Source: Burkholderiales bacterium (GTDB taxonomy: Bacteria; Pseudomonadota; Gammaproteobacteria; Burkholderiales; Ga0077523). From it: a stretch of DNA of 64,000 bases. Below, piece after piece: positions 1 to 10,158 of the stretch (positions are counted from its first letter, which is position 1; each line of letters begins with the position of its first letter). Position numbers and translations under genes: made by a program. The stretch lies in assembly GCA_019747905.1 (NCBI GenBank), contig JAIEQG010000031.1:1-64000 (forward strand), given 5' to 3'. Under the pieces are notes generated by a model. It saw only the letters and a program-made list of their open reading frames with translations. It had not been told where the DNA came from and searched no databases.

Positions 1-56
1 ATCGAAAACGAGTCGAACATCCCTTCACCCACCCTCAATCCCGGGTTTCGGCACAC

Positions 57-932
57 TCATGAAATATCCGGGCTAGGATCATTCGCGACAACGAGGCGAT
101 CGGATAGACGGGTCAAGGTGCGGTTAAAGCTTTCCACAGTCTGCGCGTTCCACGTGAGGCTGAAGTGCATTGCAATGTTCCCGTCCTCCCGCGGAGGCGG
201 TGGAAGTAGCATGGTCGGCGAAGGGGAAGGTTTCTTCGTGTAAGGGCTGTGAGTCAGTATCAGCACATGGCGGGGGTCTAACGGGAAAAGAACTCTTGTC
301 CCGACCATTGCTATGCCCGGCTCAATTTGCGGTGAAACGCCCTCGTTGTGGAAGGAAACAGGACTATCGGAAGACACGAAAGCAGAGCCCGTTGCAGCCG
401 TGACAATGTCCCATTCCATGCAGGCGAACCAATCCGAGAAGGCGCCTAAGAGAATCCTCATGATTTCGATTCGAGCGCTATCGTAGACTTTGATTCGCAT
501 CGTCCCGGATCGAATCGCCTCCTGCATCTCGGACGGAGCACGCTTTTCCAGTGCTTCTTGCATAAGAACCTTCAAATGTTCCAGTTGCCGCGGAACGCGA
601 ATCCGTTGCATTTGAAGGTAGGAGATGAGCGTCGCAATGTCATCGTCATCGATCGAGTGAAGGTCTGCCACCAGTCTTGCCGTTGCATTTCGGGCTTTCG
701 GTTCGAGCCACGAACCCAGAGTCTTTTCTAAAACGTCGGGGTCTGTTCCGGCCGGCACCCAATCTTGCCGATAGTAGGCATTGATCTTCATGACCGCCTC
801 GGGCCTCTGTCGCCGCAAAGTCTTGCTTGGCCGGTCTAGGATATGTAAGAACCCGTCGCGATCGGTGAATCGTTCCAGATACCAGCGAGGGACAAAATGA
901 TGCTTCTTAGGCCGAGAGCCAGTGCGCGTCAT
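57..932 (-). CDS. DUF4238 domain protein
   Basis: A 291-residue protein with the DUF4238 signature at its start: a KKHHFVPRWYLERF-like segment at about residues 9-22, then a middle region rich in charged helices and a C-terminal part with 'FPLDPRHVLILTHSP', the usual end of the family. No signal peptide or membrane segment is visible, so it is probably cytosolic. The biochemical function of DUF4238 is not established; members are common in accessory and phage-associated regions. It is the last of three minus-strand genes (membrane protein, protease, DUF4238) lying downstream of the tRNA remnant near 4.06 kb. The separate gaps of about 170-200 bases leave open whether they form one transcript. 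Family assignment is firm; the role is unknown. Confidence 0.85.
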   Translation of the reverse strand: MTRTGSRPKKHHFVPRWYLERFTDRDGFLHILDRPSKTLRRQRPEAVMKINAYYRQDWVPAGTDPDVLEKTLGSWLEPKARNATARLVADLHSIDDDDIATLISYLQMQRIRVPRQLEHLKVLMQEALEKRAPSEMQEAIRSGTMRIKVYDSARIEIMRILLGAFSDWFACMEWDIVTAATGSAFVSSDSPVSFHNEGVSPQIEPGIAMVGTRVLFPLDPRHVLILTHSPYTKKPSPSPTMLLPPPPREDGNIAMHFSLTWNAQTVESFNRTLTRLSDRLVVANDPSPDIS

Positions 933-1103
933 GGTTTGGCCGAATCTGTCTTAAGGACATTGGCGTGGGTCGCGCATCCGGGAAGCATACGCGTCCGGGT
1001 CGTCGCCATTTCCGACGGCTACACAGTCAAGGTCCAGCCCCCATCCCTCTCCCGAGAACCGCGAGATCAAGGCACGCTTTGCCGGAAGTGATGCGCCGGA
1101 TCG

Positions 1104-2012
1104 CTATGTGCGCCGTTGATATCGAATCGTTGTGCCGCCAGGATGGCCAGAAATGTCCTCGATCAGTACGCGCTCCCAGCCCTCCGGCGTGAAGATTCCT
1201 TTGGCTGACAAATCTCGTAAGCGATAGCGACCCGCGTCCTCGCCAAGCCCCCCTTCAACTAGCTTCGATGGTACGGGGATTGCCATCATTGGCCACAACA
1301 TAGTCACGTATGAAACGTGTTCTTCGCCTTCAGTGCTCGGCGGAAGGCTTCCGCACACAATCCCGCAGACTTGACTCCGGTCGTTAATCACGAGGCCTCC
1401 GCTCATGCCGTGCTCGAATCTCGCATCCACTTCGAAGCACGGGAAGTTGTAGAGGCCACGATCACGCCCGGCCCAGTAATGCGCCTTAACAGTTCCAACT
1501 GACTGAGACCGATCCGCATTGCACGCAATGTGTTCAAACTTGCGAAGTGCATCGATTCGCGATCCGTCGAAACGGACATTGTGGATGCCGAATGCGCGAA
1601 CTTGCTCCCCCACCAATGGCGGATCGAAGGTCATGGGTGCCATCTTCCATTGGCGATGGTTCTTGTATTGCTCCGCCTTGTCATTCATGCCTCGGAGCCA
1701 AATGATCGCAATGTCCGAATGAGGTGATGTCCCGATGGAATCGATGCTCCAGACAACGTAGTCATGCTCATCGCCGTCCCATACGACCTGAATCACCCAG
1801 TACTCGAACGTCGCGAATCCGCTGAGGGCGATTGCAGGGTCGTGCCGAACAAGCTCCTCAACTACGTGCTTCGCGGTGACCGCCATATGCGGCCATGCAA
1901 TGAAGCACGACCCGTAGCACATCAAATTGCCAGCGGGACCGATGCCGATGAGTGTTGGCATTAGCTCATGTAGGTATCGGTCCGCGGGATTGGACGGACG
2001 GAACTCTGTCAT
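1104..2012 (-). CDS. Trypsin-like serine protease domain protein
   Basis: A 302-residue protein with the three parts of a chymotrypsin-fold protease in order: a histidine in 'AVTAKHV' (about residue 49), an aspartate in 'HSDIAIIWL' (about residue 100) and the nucleophile motif 'GMSGGLV' (about residue 205), followed by 'QVCGIVCGS'. There is no signal peptide or transmembrane segment, so an intracellular role is likely. Such stand-alone trypsin-like domains are frequent in accessory gene sets, including anti-phage modules, where they cleave a partner protein. The neighbours here (DUF4238 and a large membrane protein on the same strand) are uncharacterised. The triad makes the fold call solid; the substrate is unknown. 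Confidence 0.8.
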   Translation of the reverse strand: MTEFRPSNPADRYLHELMPTLIGIGPAGNLMCYGSCFIAWPHMAVTAKHVVEELVRHDPAIALSGFATFEYWVIQVVWDGDEHDYVVWSIDSIGTSPHSDIAIIWLRGMNDKAEQYKNHRQWKMAPMTFDPPLVGEQVRAFGIHNVRFDGSRIDALRKFEHIACNADRSQSVGTVKAHYWAGRDRGLYNFPCFEVDARFEHGMSGGLVINDRSQVCGIVCGSLPPSTEGEEHVSYVTMLWPMMAIPVPSKLVEGGLGEDAGRYRLRDLSAKGIFTPEGWERVLIEDISGHPGGTTIRYQRRT

Positions 2013-2214
2013 TGGGCGGCCAGTGGCCTTCGAACTGGCACCGGAAGTTTACAATTGGGCAGACCACTTCGGATCAGAAGCTCTACGCGGCCACGGAGAC
2101 CGAAGCGCGCGGCACAAAGGTGGGGATGTGAGTAGCTGCTGAACCAATCCTGCCGGGGGTGGAGGAAGCGATAGCAGAACCTTGGAAGGTAAACCACGCC
2201 TATTGCCCCTGAGG

Positions 2215-3999
2215 CTACGCTGCCGCAGGCGGTGGAGGATCAAGCTGAAGATACTCTTTGGGCGCTTCCGTGTTCAATCCCTTGTCATATGTAACGACAA
2301 GCCGGTTGTTGCTCTCGTCGAAAGTAAGGCGGCCAAACAAAACCGCGTCGGCAACGTCAGAATTGTCTTGTCTCAATTTCAAGTAGTTCTTGCGCGCCCA
2401 AATTCGCACGGCTTTGGCAAGTGCGTAGTGGCCCCGTTGCATCTGACCCGGTTTCCGCGAAGGAACATTCAAGCCGACAATATTCAGGCAGAGTCCGAGT
2501 AGTCTCGCGCCCTTGTAGTTTGGAAACTCTTCCATTCTTCGTATCTCCGTGTAAAGAAGCCTTCGCACCTTCATCCGAACGATGTCCCATGCCTTTTCGG
2601 CATCGTTGTGAAAGCTGCCGAACACGGAGGTCCACGCTATATTGTGATGAACCATCCAAGACGTAAAGGTCGGGTTGGTTACCTGGGAGGCGGAGAACAA
2701 CAGCTCGAATGCGAACTTTGCGAGATAGTCGTAGCAGTTCTCGTGATGGATATCGGCGCGCCGGTTGAAGATGGGGGCCGGAAGTGGCTCTTGCTTCTGA
2801 ATCAGCTCGACAAACCTCCTGAAGAAATCGGCTGAAACCTGGAAGCGCGACATGATCTCGTCACTGTTGGGGTTGTTCTCATCGTTGAGTAGATGTACAC
2901 CGCGAGCCGGACCTTCGAAAGACTCAATTGCGCGGTAGATCGCAAAGGAGTGGTTACTGAATAGGCGCCTCTTCAGATAGTCACTCACGGTCATCAGGGT
3001 CGCTCGCGAAAGGGCGGCCCACTGCTTCGAATCCCATGCACGCAGTTCTGAGTAGTCTATGTCGAGTGGAGACTTGAAATGATTGCCCATGTTCTCGACT
3101 AGGAGGTAGTTTCCATACAGCGCAAGCGATACAGGCTTTAGATAGCCCAGCAATCCAGTGTCGAAACCTTCCTCTTCTTCATAGATGAACGAGTGCTTCT
3201 GCGCGATCGCTTCACTCGATATGTTGCGGCAGAACTGTCCGGCAGGTACGTCATACCGATTGGCGGATGCAATCTCCTCGCAGAATGCTTGTGCAGTCAC
3301 CGGCGAGGCCGCGACAATCTGACGGCAAAGTTTCCGATTGCCAAGCAGTAGAAGTACGTCAGCAGCAATGCGCCCCACCTTTGGCTGAGTGCGCTTCGGC
3401 TTGCGCTTCTCGACTGATTCTTTATGGTGATCTTCGCGCGGCTCAGGCTTCATGCAGAGCTGTACGATCGATCGAGCCGAGAGAGCCAGTTCATTTCCCA
3501 CAACCTTAAGCTCGTCGTCATTTCCACGAAGTACGACTCGATAGAGCGCTCGCGCATATTTGAGAGCATTGCGCCGACCAAAGACAGGCGGGCGAATCAA
3601 TGCAAAGTACATCCACGTCATGAATGTACCGAGAAACAATCCGCCGGAAATGGCTTCGCACGTAGTGGGTGTCAGGCCAACCGTGTGGGGGACCCACCAT
3701 CCTTGAGCGATCCAAACACCACTTACAAGCGTATGCAGCCCAACGATGCCTATGACGATGAACGTGGACAGGTACAGTGGACCGGGGACACAAGCCAGTC
3801 GAAACCTGTAGCGAATATCCGCAATGGTGTAGACAACCGTTAGCAGAGCCAGCGCCGCGATGAACTCTGAGAACCCGAATAGATGTTCCGCTGGAGGATT
3901 GGCGATCGGGCCGAAGCAGAAATGCCAGTAGCAGGACTCTGGCAACGCTACCGGCGGGGGAATCGCTGCCACCTGTGACTCCCAGGCAATGCCGCTCAT
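2215..3999 (-). CDS. Large membrane protein of unknown function
   Basis: A 594-residue protein from the ATG whose first base is at 3999. An upstream TTG at 4050 would add 17 residues that look non-coding. Three hydrophobic segments fall within about the first 130 residues ('FIAALALLTVVYTIADI', a 'LYLSTFIVIGIVGLHTLV' stretch and 'GGLFLGTFMTWMYFALI'). A long soluble, probably cytosolic, domain of about 450 residues follows, with no motif I recognise. This layout, a membrane anchor plus a large cytosolic domain, resembles membrane sensors or effectors in accessory islands, but nothing in the sequence proves such a role. The gene is first in a same-strand trio with the protease and DUF4238 genes and starts 60 bases from the tRNA remnant. 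Confidence 0.6.
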   Translation of the reverse strand: MSGIAWESQVAAIPPPVALPESCYWHFCFGPIANPPAEHLFGFSEFIAALALLTVVYTIADIRYRFRLACVPGPLYLSTFIVIGIVGLHTLVSGVWIAQGWWVPHTVGLTPTTCEAISGGLFLGTFMTWMYFALIRPPVFGRRNALKYARALYRVVLRGNDDELKVVGNELALSARSIVQLCMKPEPREDHHKESVEKRKPKRTQPKVGRIAADVLLLLGNRKLCRQIVAASPVTAQAFCEEIASANRYDVPAGQFCRNISSEAIAQKHSFIYEEEEGFDTGLLGYLKPVSLALYGNYLLVENMGNHFKSPLDIDYSELRAWDSKQWAALSRATLMTVSDYLKRRLFSNHSFAIYRAIESFEGPARGVHLLNDENNPNSDEIMSRFQVSADFFRRFVELIQKQEPLPAPIFNRRADIHHENCYDYLAKFAFELLFSASQVTNPTFTSWMVHHNIAWTSVFGSFHNDAEKAWDIVRMKVRRLLYTEIRRMEEFPNYKGARLLGLCLNIVGLNVPSRKPGQMQRGHYALAKAVRIWARKNYLKLRQDNSDVADAVLFGRLTFDESNNRLVVTYDKGLNTEAPKEYLQLDPPPPAAA

Positions 4000-4058
4000 G
4001 AACTGTGCATCGCTTCCACCCACTCCCCCGATAGGTGCTCGCCCGTGCAAGTCAGGCG

Positions 4059-4125
4059 TGGTGCGCAGGGCGGGACTTGAACCCGCACGCCCGGTGAAGG
4101 GCTTCCCGCCTGAAGAATCCGGGAG
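4059..4125 (-). other. tRNA 3'-end remnant (tRNA-Leu-like), possible attachment site
   Basis: Read on the minus strand, this stretch ends in a T-arm (GCGGG-TTCAAGT-CCCGC), a 7-base acceptor strand and ACCA, preceded by a small stem-loop (GCCC/GGGC) like a class II variable arm. No matching 5' acceptor strand (GCGCAGG) exists upstream, so only the 3' part of a tRNA gene is present. Such fragments are the usual trace of an integrative element that used a tRNA 3' end as its site. The remnant separates the three accessory genes from the housekeeping genes. Assignment to leucine is tentative. Confidence 0.55.
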
Positions 4126-4215
4126 ATTCTACGACACGAGGTCAGCAGACCGCCGCGAGGAGCCCTTCGGCCCCTGAGTCAGCCGAAAATCGCAGGGCCA
4201 CAGCGTCCACGAAGT

Positions 4216-4234
4216 GGTGGGAAAAATGGTGGGA
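4216..4234 (+). repeat. Iterated GGTGGGA direct repeat next to tRNA-Ser
   Basis: Two copies of GGTGGGA (4216-4222 and 4228-4234) lie 12 bases apart, about 45 bases from the 3' end of tRNA-Ser. From memory, iterated GGTGG-type repeats are common between a tRNA 3' end and a P4-type tyrosine integrase gene, where they act as arm sites. No integrase is present in this window. Confidence 0.35.
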
Positions 4235-4276
4235 TAAACCACTGCACCACTCGGAATGCCCCGCCAATCCTAGAGA

Positions 4277-4368
<92 letters not shown>

Positions 4369-4444
4369 GGAAGGGGCGGAAGGATAGCCGAGGGGGTGTC
4401 GAAAGGGAAGGGCAGCCGACCCCGGACCGGCCGCCCTTATCGGT

Positions 4445-6412
4445 CTACTTAACCGCCTGTTTGAGTTGCGCCAGAATCGCTGGATTCTCCAGCGTCGACA
4501 CGTCCTGGGTGATCTCTTCGCCCTTGGCCAGCGCCCGCAGCAGCCGCCGCATGATCTTCCCGGAGCGGGTCTTGGGCAGGTTGTCGCCGAAGCGGATCTC
4601 ATCGGGCTTCGCGATCGGTCCGATCTCCTGGCCCACCCAGTTGCGCAGGGTGGTGGCGATCTCCTGGGCGGCCGCACCTTCCGGACGGGCCCCCTTCAGC
4701 ACCACGAAAGCGACTACCGCCTCACCCTTGATGTCGTGGGGCTTGCCGACCACGGCCGCTTCGGCCACCAGGGGATTGGCCACCAGCGCCGACTCGATCT
4801 CCATGGTGCCGAGCCGGTGGCCGGAGACGTTCAGCACGTCGTCGATCCGCCCCATGATCCAGAAGTAGCCGTCCATGTCGCGGTTGGCGCCGTCGCCCGC
4901 GAGGTAGTAGCGACCCTGGAAGTCTTCCGGGTAGTAGCTCTTCTTGAACCGCTCCGGGTCGCCCCAGATGGTGCGGATCATGGAAGGCCACGGCTTCTTG
5001 ATGACGAGGATGCCGCCCTTGCCCTTTTCCACGTCCTGGCCGGTCTCGTCGACGATGGCAGCCATGATTCCGGGCAGCGGCAGGGTGCACGAACCGGGCT
5101 TGAGCGGCGTCACGCCGGGCAGCGGCGTGATCATGTGGCCGCCGGTTTCGGTCTGCCACCAGGTGTCCATGATCGGGCAACGTCCGCCTCCGACGACGGT
5201 GTGGTACCACATCCACGCTTCCGGATTGATCGGCTCGCCGACCGAGCCCAGCAGGCGCAGGCTCGAGAGGTCGTACTGCTTCGGCAGGTCTCCGCCGGCC
5301 TTGATGAGCGAGCGGATCGCCGTCGGCGCGGTGTAGAAGATGCTGACCTTGTGGTTCTGGATCATCTTCCAGAAGCGCCCGGCGTCCGGATAGGTCGGCA
5401 CGCCTTCGAACACGATCTCGGTGGCGCCCACCGCGAGCGGACCGTAGGCGATGTAGGTGTGGCCCGTGACCCAGCCGACGTCGGCCGTGCACCAGAAGAC
5501 GTCGTTGGGCTTGATGTCGAAGGCCCACAGCATGGTGAGCATCGCGTGCAGCAGGTAGCCGCCGCTCGAGTGCTGAACGCCCTTCGGCTTGCCGGTGGAA
5601 CCGGAGGTGTAGAGAATGAAGAGCGGATGCTCGGCCTCGACCCATTCGGGTTCGCAAACGTCGGGCATGCCGCGCACGAGGTCGTCCCACCATACGTCGC
5701 GCGGTGCGTGGAAGTGGACGTTCTCGCCGGTACGGCGATAGACCACGACGTGCTTGATGCCGTCGCAGCCGCCCATGGAAAAGGCTTCGTCCACGGCGGG
5801 CTTGAGCGGGATCGCCTTGCCGCCCCGGTACTGGCCGTCGGCGCAGATCACCGCGACCGCCCCGGCGTCGATGATCCGCTCCTGCAGGCTCTTGGCCGAG
5901 AAGCCGCCGAAGACCACCGAATGGGTGGCGCCGATGCGGGCGCAGGCCTGCATGGCGACCACCGCCTCGATCGACATGGGCATGTAGACGAGTACCCGGT
6001 CGCCCTTTTTGATGCCGAGCTTCTTCAGCCCGTTCGCGAACTGGCAGACGCGGTGGTAGAGCTGCTTGTAGGTGATCTTGGTGACCGAGCCGTCGTCGGC
6101 CTCGAAGATGATCGCGACCTTGTCGGGCTGGCTCTTCAGGTGCCGGTCGAGGCAGTTGTACGAGACGTTGAGGCGGCCGTCCTGGAACCACTTGAAGAAC
6201 GGCGCGTTGGATTCGTCCAGCACCTGGGTGAACGGCTTGTTCCAGAGGACGTGCTCGCGTGCGAGCCGGCCCCAGAAACCGGTGTAGTCCGCCTCGGCCT
6301 CGGCACAGAGCTTCCGGTAGGCGTCCATCCCCTTCACGTTGGCCTGGGCGACCATGTCCGAGGGCGGGTCGAACACCCGGGTCTCGTGCAGGACGGATTC
6401 GATGGTGGTCAT
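4445..6412 (-). CDS. acs: Acetyl-CoA synthetase
   Basis: AMP-forming acetate-CoA ligase, which makes acetyl-CoA from acetate, ATP and CoA through an acetyl-adenylate. The 655-residue length matches the family. It has the adenylate-forming P-loop '[10 protein letters not shown]' at residues 269-278, a '[10 protein letters not shown]' motif in the middle and '[11 protein letters not shown]' near the C-terminus. The lysine there (about 619) is the one acetylated in regulated Acs enzymes. The start chosen is the ATG at 6412 (MTTIES...), preceded by a gap without coding character; the frame stays open upstream to 6559 but that extension is not family-like. The gene is divergent from the fumarase gene, with about 240 bases between them for both promoters. 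Confidence 0.96.
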   Translation of the reverse strand: MTTIESVLHETRVFDPPSDMVAQANVKGMDAYRKLCAEAEADYTGFWGRLAREHVLWNKPFTQVLDESNAPFFKWFQDGRLNVSYNCLDRHLKSQPDKVAIIFEADDGSVTKITYKQLYHRVCQFANGLKKLGIKKGDRVLVYMPMSIEAVVAMQACARIGATHSVVFGGFSAKSLQERIIDAGAVAVICADGQYRGGKAIPLKPAVDEAFSMGGCDGIKHVVVYRRTGENVHFHAPRDVWWDDLVRGMPDVCEPEWVEAEHPLFILYTSGSTGKPKGVQHSSGGYLLHAMLTMLWAFDIKPNDVFWCTADVGWVTGHTYIAYGPLAVGATEIVFEGVPTYPDAGRFWKMIQNHKVSIFYTAPTAIRSLIKAGGDLPKQYDLSSLRLLGSVGEPINPEAWMWYHTVVGGGRCPIMDTWWQTETGGHMITPLPGVTPLKPGSCTLPLPGIMAAIVDETGQDVEKGKGGILVIKKPWPSMIRTIWGDPERFKKSYYPEDFQGRYYLAGDGANRDMDGYFWIMGRIDDVLNVSGHRLGTMEIESALVANPLVAEAAVVGKPHDIKGEAVVAFVVLKGARPEGAAAQEIATTLRNWVGQEIGPIAKPDEIRFGDNLPKTRSGKIMRRLLRALAKGEEITQDVSTLENPAILAQLKQAVK

Positions 6413-6652
6413 GTGAGTCTCCGCGTGGTCTTGTCGAGGTTTCTTCTCGAGGGCAACGGTCACGAGCGCCCGTGCCGCAGGCCCCGCTATCGATGGCAGC
6501 GGGGGAGAAGATGTTGCCTTGTATACCAGGGAGGGCGCAACCGGCTTGATCCGGCTCAAGGACCAGCCTTCGAGTGTGCCTTCGCGTATACTTGCCGACT
6601 CTTCTTCGGGGCCGTCCGCGACGGCCCTCGAGCTTCATTTCCGATCCCTCCG

Positions 6653-8167
6653 ATGACCACGATCGCCCAGCAGGACTTCATCGAGAGCATCGCCGACGCG
6701 TTGCAGTACATCTCGTACTTCCACCCGGTCGACTACATCCGCAACCTGAACCGCGCCTACGAACTGGAGCAGTCCGAGGCCGCGAAGGACGCGATGGCGC
6801 AGATCCTCATCAACTCGCGCCTCTGCGCGGAGGGTCACCGGCCCATCTGTCAGGACACCGGGATCGTCAACGTCTTCCTCAAGGTGGGGATGAACGTGCG
6901 CTGGGACGCGACGATCGGCCTGGAGGAGATGGTCAACGAAGGTGTTCGCCGCGCCTACAACCACCCGGACAACAAGCTGCGTGCCTCGGTCCTCGCGGAC
7001 CCGGCCGGCACCCGCAAGAACACCAGGGACAACACGCCCGCCGTCCTCCAGGTGAGCCTGGTGCCCGGCGACAAGGTCGAAGTGGAAGTGGCCGCCAAGG
7101 GCGGCGGCTCCGAGAACAAGTCGAAGTTCGTGATGCTCAACCCGTCCGACTCCATCGTCGACTGGGTGATGAAGACCGTGCCCACCATGGGCGCGGGCTG
7201 GTGTCCGCCGGGCATACTCGGCATCGGCATCGGCGGCACCGCCGAGAAGGCGATGCTGATGGCGAAAGAGTCGCTGATGGAGCCCATCGACATGCAGGAA
7301 CTCATCGCGCGCGGTCCGAAGTCGCGCATCGAGGAACTGCGGATCGAACTGTACGAAAAGGTCAACGCGCTCGGCATCGGGGCCCAGGGCCTCGGTGGCC
7401 TCACGACGGTGCTCGACATCAAGATCAAGGACTACCCGACCCACGCCGCCAGCCTGCCGATCGCGATGATTCCCAACTGTGCGGCCACGCGGCACGTGCA
7501 CTTCGAGCTGGACGGTTCCGGCCCGGCACGGCTCGACCCGCCCAGCCTGGACGACTGGCCGCGGCTTACCTACGACACCTCCAAAGGCAAGCGCGTGAAT
7601 CTGGACACCGTCACGCCAGCGGAAGTGCAGACGTGGCAACCGGGTGAAGTGCTGCTGCTCAACGGCAAGCTGCTCACCGGCCGCGATGCCGCCCACAAGC
7701 GCATGGTGGACATGCTCGCCAAGGGCGAGCCGCTGCCGGTGGATTTCACCAACCGCTTCATCTACTACGTGGGGCCGGTCGATCCGGTCCGCGACGAAGT
7801 GGTGGGGCCGGCCGGGCCGACCACCGCCACGCGCATGGACAAGTTCACGCGCACGATGCTCGAGAAGACCGGCCTCATCGGCATGGTGGGCAAGGCCGAG
7901 CGCGGCCCGGCGGCGATCGAGGCCATCCGCGACCACAAGGCGGTCTATCTCATGGCGGTGGGCGGCGCCGCCTACCTCGTGTCCAAGGCCATCAAGGGTG
8001 CGCGCACCGTGGCCTTCGCCGACCTCGGCATGGAAGCCATCTACGAGTTCGACGTGAAGGACATGCCGGTGACGGTCGCGGTCGATGCCCGCGGCACGTC
8101 GGTGCACCAGACCGGTCCGCGCGAGTGGCAGGCGCGCATCGGCAAGATTCCGGTGGCGGTGGCCTGA
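6653..8167 (+). CDS. fumA: Fumarate hydratase, class I (iron-sulfur)
   Basis: Interconverts fumarate and malate in the TCA cycle using an oxygen-sensitive [4Fe-4S] cluster. The protein is 504 residues, a single-chain class I form with the alpha and beta parts fused. Three cysteines sit where class I enzymes bind the cluster: Cys66 in 'ICQDTG', Cys184 in 'GWCPPGILGIGIGG' and Cys276 in 'PNCAATRHVHF'. The start is the ATG at 6653 (MTTIAQQDF); the same frame is open far upstream, antisense to acs, and that stretch is not coding. L(+)-tartrate dehydratase is related, but single-chain length and TCA context favour fumarase. The symbol is given by family; strains with other fumarases may name it differently. 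Confidence 0.93.
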   Translation: MTTIAQQDFIESIADALQYISYFHPVDYIRNLNRAYELEQSEAAKDAMAQILINSRLCAEGHRPICQDTGIVNVFLKVGMNVRWDATIGLEEMVNEGVRRAYNHPDNKLRASVLADPAGTRKNTRDNTPAVLQVSLVPGDKVEVEVAAKGGGSENKSKFVMLNPSDSIVDWVMKTVPTMGAGWCPPGILGIGIGGTAEKAMLMAKESLMEPIDMQELIARGPKSRIEELRIELYEKVNALGIGAQGLGGLTTVLDIKIKDYPTHAASLPIAMIPNCAATRHVHFELDGSGPARLDPPSLDDWPRLTYDTSKGKRVNLDTVTPAEVQTWQPGEVLLLNGKLLTGRDAAHKRMVDMLAKGEPLPVDFTNRFIYYVGPVDPVRDEVVGPAGPTTATRMDKFTRTMLEKTGLIGMVGKAERGPAAIEAIRDHKAVYLMAVGGAAYLVSKAIKGARTVAFADLGMEAIYEFDVKDMPVTVAVDARGTSVHQTGPREWQARIGKIPVAVA

Positions 8168-8195
8168 CGCTCATCGCCGCGTTACAAGCTCAATG

Positions 8196-8290
8196 GCGGG
8201 CCTCCCCGCATTGCATGGTGGTGAACCTGGTCAGGTCCGGAAGGAAGCAGCCACAGCCATTCTCTGCAAGTGCCGGGGGTAGGGCTCGCC
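8196..8290 (+). ncRNA. ffs: Signal recognition particle RNA (4.5S type)
   Basis: The apical domain of bacterial small SRP RNA is present: GGTGAACCTGGTCAGGTC followed by CGGAAGGAAGCAGCC, with the symmetric and asymmetric loops that bind Ffh. The flanks pair to make the long stem (GGCGGGCCTCCCC with GGGGGTAGGGCTCGCC). The RNA works with Ffh in co-translational targeting of membrane proteins. It lies between the fumarase gene and dnaX; the ends are set from the pairing and may be off by a few bases. Confidence 0.95.
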
Positions 8291-8365
8291 ACCCTACGCG
8301 ACGCCGTTGCTTTTCGGACCTCTCGGTCCGAACGCAACGACGCGCTCGGGTGATGTCATGTGACT

Positions 8366-8450
8366 CCCCCTCATCCCCCAGCCCCTTCTCCGCCAGGGAG
8401 AAGGGGAGCTTCAAGCCCCGCTCCCTTCGGGAGAGGGGTGGGGGTGAGGG
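8366..8450. repeat. REP-like GC-rich palindromic element
   Basis: A compound palindrome in the ffs-dnaX gap. It has an inner hairpin with a 9-bp stem (CCCCTTCTC/GAGAAGGGG, 8382-8390 with 8398-8406), a second hairpin CTCCC-TTC-GGGAG (8421-8433), and outer arms rich in CCCC and GGGGTGAGGG that pair across the whole. This looks like the mobile REP/BIME-type repeats seen between genes in many proteobacteria; it could also act as a transcription terminator for ffs. Confidence 0.6.
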
Positions 8451-8537
8451 AGGCTTTGAAAGCCGCGATACGTTCGCATCGGGTCGCGTCAGCAATGGTG
8501 CCTTCTACCACGCTGCCCTTTTGATTTACCCTTCCGT

Positions 8538-10124
8538 ATGACCCTCGCTCTTGCCCGCAAGTACCGGCCGCGTACCTTCACGGAGGTGGTGGGGCAGGAG
8601 CACGTGGTGCGCGCGCTGACCAACGCGCTCACACAGAACCGGCTGCACCACGCTTACCTCCTCACCGGGACTCGGGGGGTGGGCAAGACGACGCTGGCAC
8701 GCATCATCGCCAAGGCGCTCAACTGCGAGACCGGCATCACAGCCACGCCGTGCGGCGTGTGCGGGGCGTGCAAGGAGATCGACGGGGGCCGTTTCATCGA
8801 CCTGATCGAGCTGGACGCCGCCTCCAATACGCAGGTGGACAGCATGCGCGAGCTGCTCGAGAACGCGCTCTACGCGCCCACCAGCGGCCGCTTCAAGGTC
8901 TACATCATCGACGAAGTGCACATGCTCTCGCGCAACGCGTTCAACGCGATGCTGAAGACGCTCGAGGAGCCGCCGGAACACGTCAAATTCATTCTCGCCA
9001 CGACCGACCCGCAGAAGATTCCGGTCACGGTGCTGTCGCGCTGCCTGCAGTTCATGCTGAAGCAGATTCCGCCGCCGGTGATCCGTGCGCAGCTCGAGAA
9101 GGTGCTCGGGCTCGAGGGCGTGCCGGCCGAGCCCGGCGCGCTCAACCTGATCGCGCGATCGGCGCAGGGCAGCATGCGCGACGCCTTGAGCCTGCTCGAC
9201 CAGGCCATCGCGCACGGTGCCGGCAAGGTGGAAGAGGCCGCCGTGCGCGACATGCTCGGTGCCGTGGACGCGGGCTACCTCTATACGCTGCTCGAGGCGC
9301 TCGCCGCTCGCGACGGCCCGGCCTTGCTGGCCCAGGCCGATGCGCTGGAGGCACGCGGCCTCTCCTTCGAATCAGCCCTGCAGGAACTCGCGAGCCTGCT
9401 GCATCGGGTCGCCGTTGCCCAGACCTTGCCCGAGACCGTGGCGGACGACGATCCGGAACGCGAGCGGGTGCTGAAGCTCGCACGGGCGCTCAGCCCGGAG
9501 GATGTCCAGCTTTTCTACCAGATCGCACTGCGGGGGCGTGGCGACCTGCCGCTGGCGCCGGACGAGTACGCGGGCTTCACGATGACGCTGATGCGCATGC
9601 TCGCCTTCCTGCCCGCGAGCGGTGAGGGTGGAGGAGCCCGACCGCAAAGCCGTCCCGCGATGGCTGCGGCTCCCACGCGGTCGACGCCGCTGCGGGCCGC
9701 CGAGCCGACGCCGGCCGCGACACCGGGTAGCCCCCGCAAGCTAGCCCCCGAAGCCTGGCCCGACACCGTTGCCCAGTTGAAGCTGGGGGGCATGGCCCGC
9801 ATGCTGGCGCAGCACTGCGCGCTGCAATCCTTCACCGACGGCCGCATGCAGCTGATCGTGCCGGAGGCGCACAAGCACCTGCTCGACGCCGCCTACCGCG
9901 AGAAGCTGAAGGCAGCGCTCGAAGAGCGCTTCGGCCCGTTGCGCCTCGACGTGTCCGTGGGGCAGGCCGCCGATGGCGGCACCCTGGCCGAACGCGAGGA
10001 CCGCGAGCGCGTCGAACGCCAGACGCGCGCCACCGAGTCGATCGAACGCGACCCGTTCGTGCGCGATCTCGTGGAGAATTTCGATGCGCGCGTGATCGAC
10101 GGCTCGATCCGCCCGCTGCAGTGA
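8538..10124 (+). CDS. dnaX: DNA polymerase III subunit gamma/tau
   Basis: Clamp-loader ATPase subunit of the replicase. 528 residues: an N-terminal AAA+ module with Walker A 'GTRGVGKT' (44-51), the zinc-module cysteines Cys63, Cys72, Cys75 and Cys78, and 'IIDEVHMLS' as Walker B. The lid and collar domains follow, then a Pro/Ala-rich linker (about 355-390) and a C-terminal tau region. I saw no A-rich slippery heptamer like the one that yields gamma in E. coli, so full-length tau may be the main product. It starts the dnaX-ybaB-recR cluster, a standard bacterial arrangement. Confidence 0.95.
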   Translation: MTLALARKYRPRTFTEVVGQEHVVRALTNALTQNRLHHAYLLTGTRGVGKTTLARIIAKALNCETGITATPCGVCGACKEIDGGRFIDLIELDAASNTQVDSMRELLENALYAPTSGRFKVYIIDEVHMLSRNAFNAMLKTLEEPPEHVKFILATTDPQKIPVTVLSRCLQFMLKQIPPPVIRAQLEKVLGLEGVPAEPGALNLIARSAQGSMRDALSLLDQAIAHGAGKVEEAAVRDMLGAVDAGYLYTLLEALAARDGPALLAQADALEARGLSFESALQELASLLHRVAVAQTLPETVADDDPERERVLKLARALSPEDVQLFYQIALRGRGDLPLAPDEYAGFTMTLMRMLAFLPASGEGGGARPQSRPAMAAAPTRSTPLRAAEPTPAATPGSPRKLAPEAWPDTVAQLKLGGMARMLAQHCALQSFTDGRMQLIVPEAHKHLLDAAYREKLKAALEERFGPLRLDVSVGQAADGGTLAEREDRERVERQTRATESIERDPFVRDLVENFDARVIDGSIRPLQ

Positions 10125-10158
10125 CGATTCCGAGGCAACGACAGGAGGGCACAAGCCC

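Noticed and set aside
4466..6652. Long plus-strand open frame antisense to acs, continuous with the fumarase frame
   Set aside because: It is a mirror of high-GC acs codons; the fumarase family start is at 6653, and nothing upstream matches a protein family.
6635..8107. 490-codon minus-strand frame opposite the fumarase gene
   Set aside because: Composition is His/Arg/Val-rich as expected of an antisense shadow, and the plus-strand fumarase is certain.
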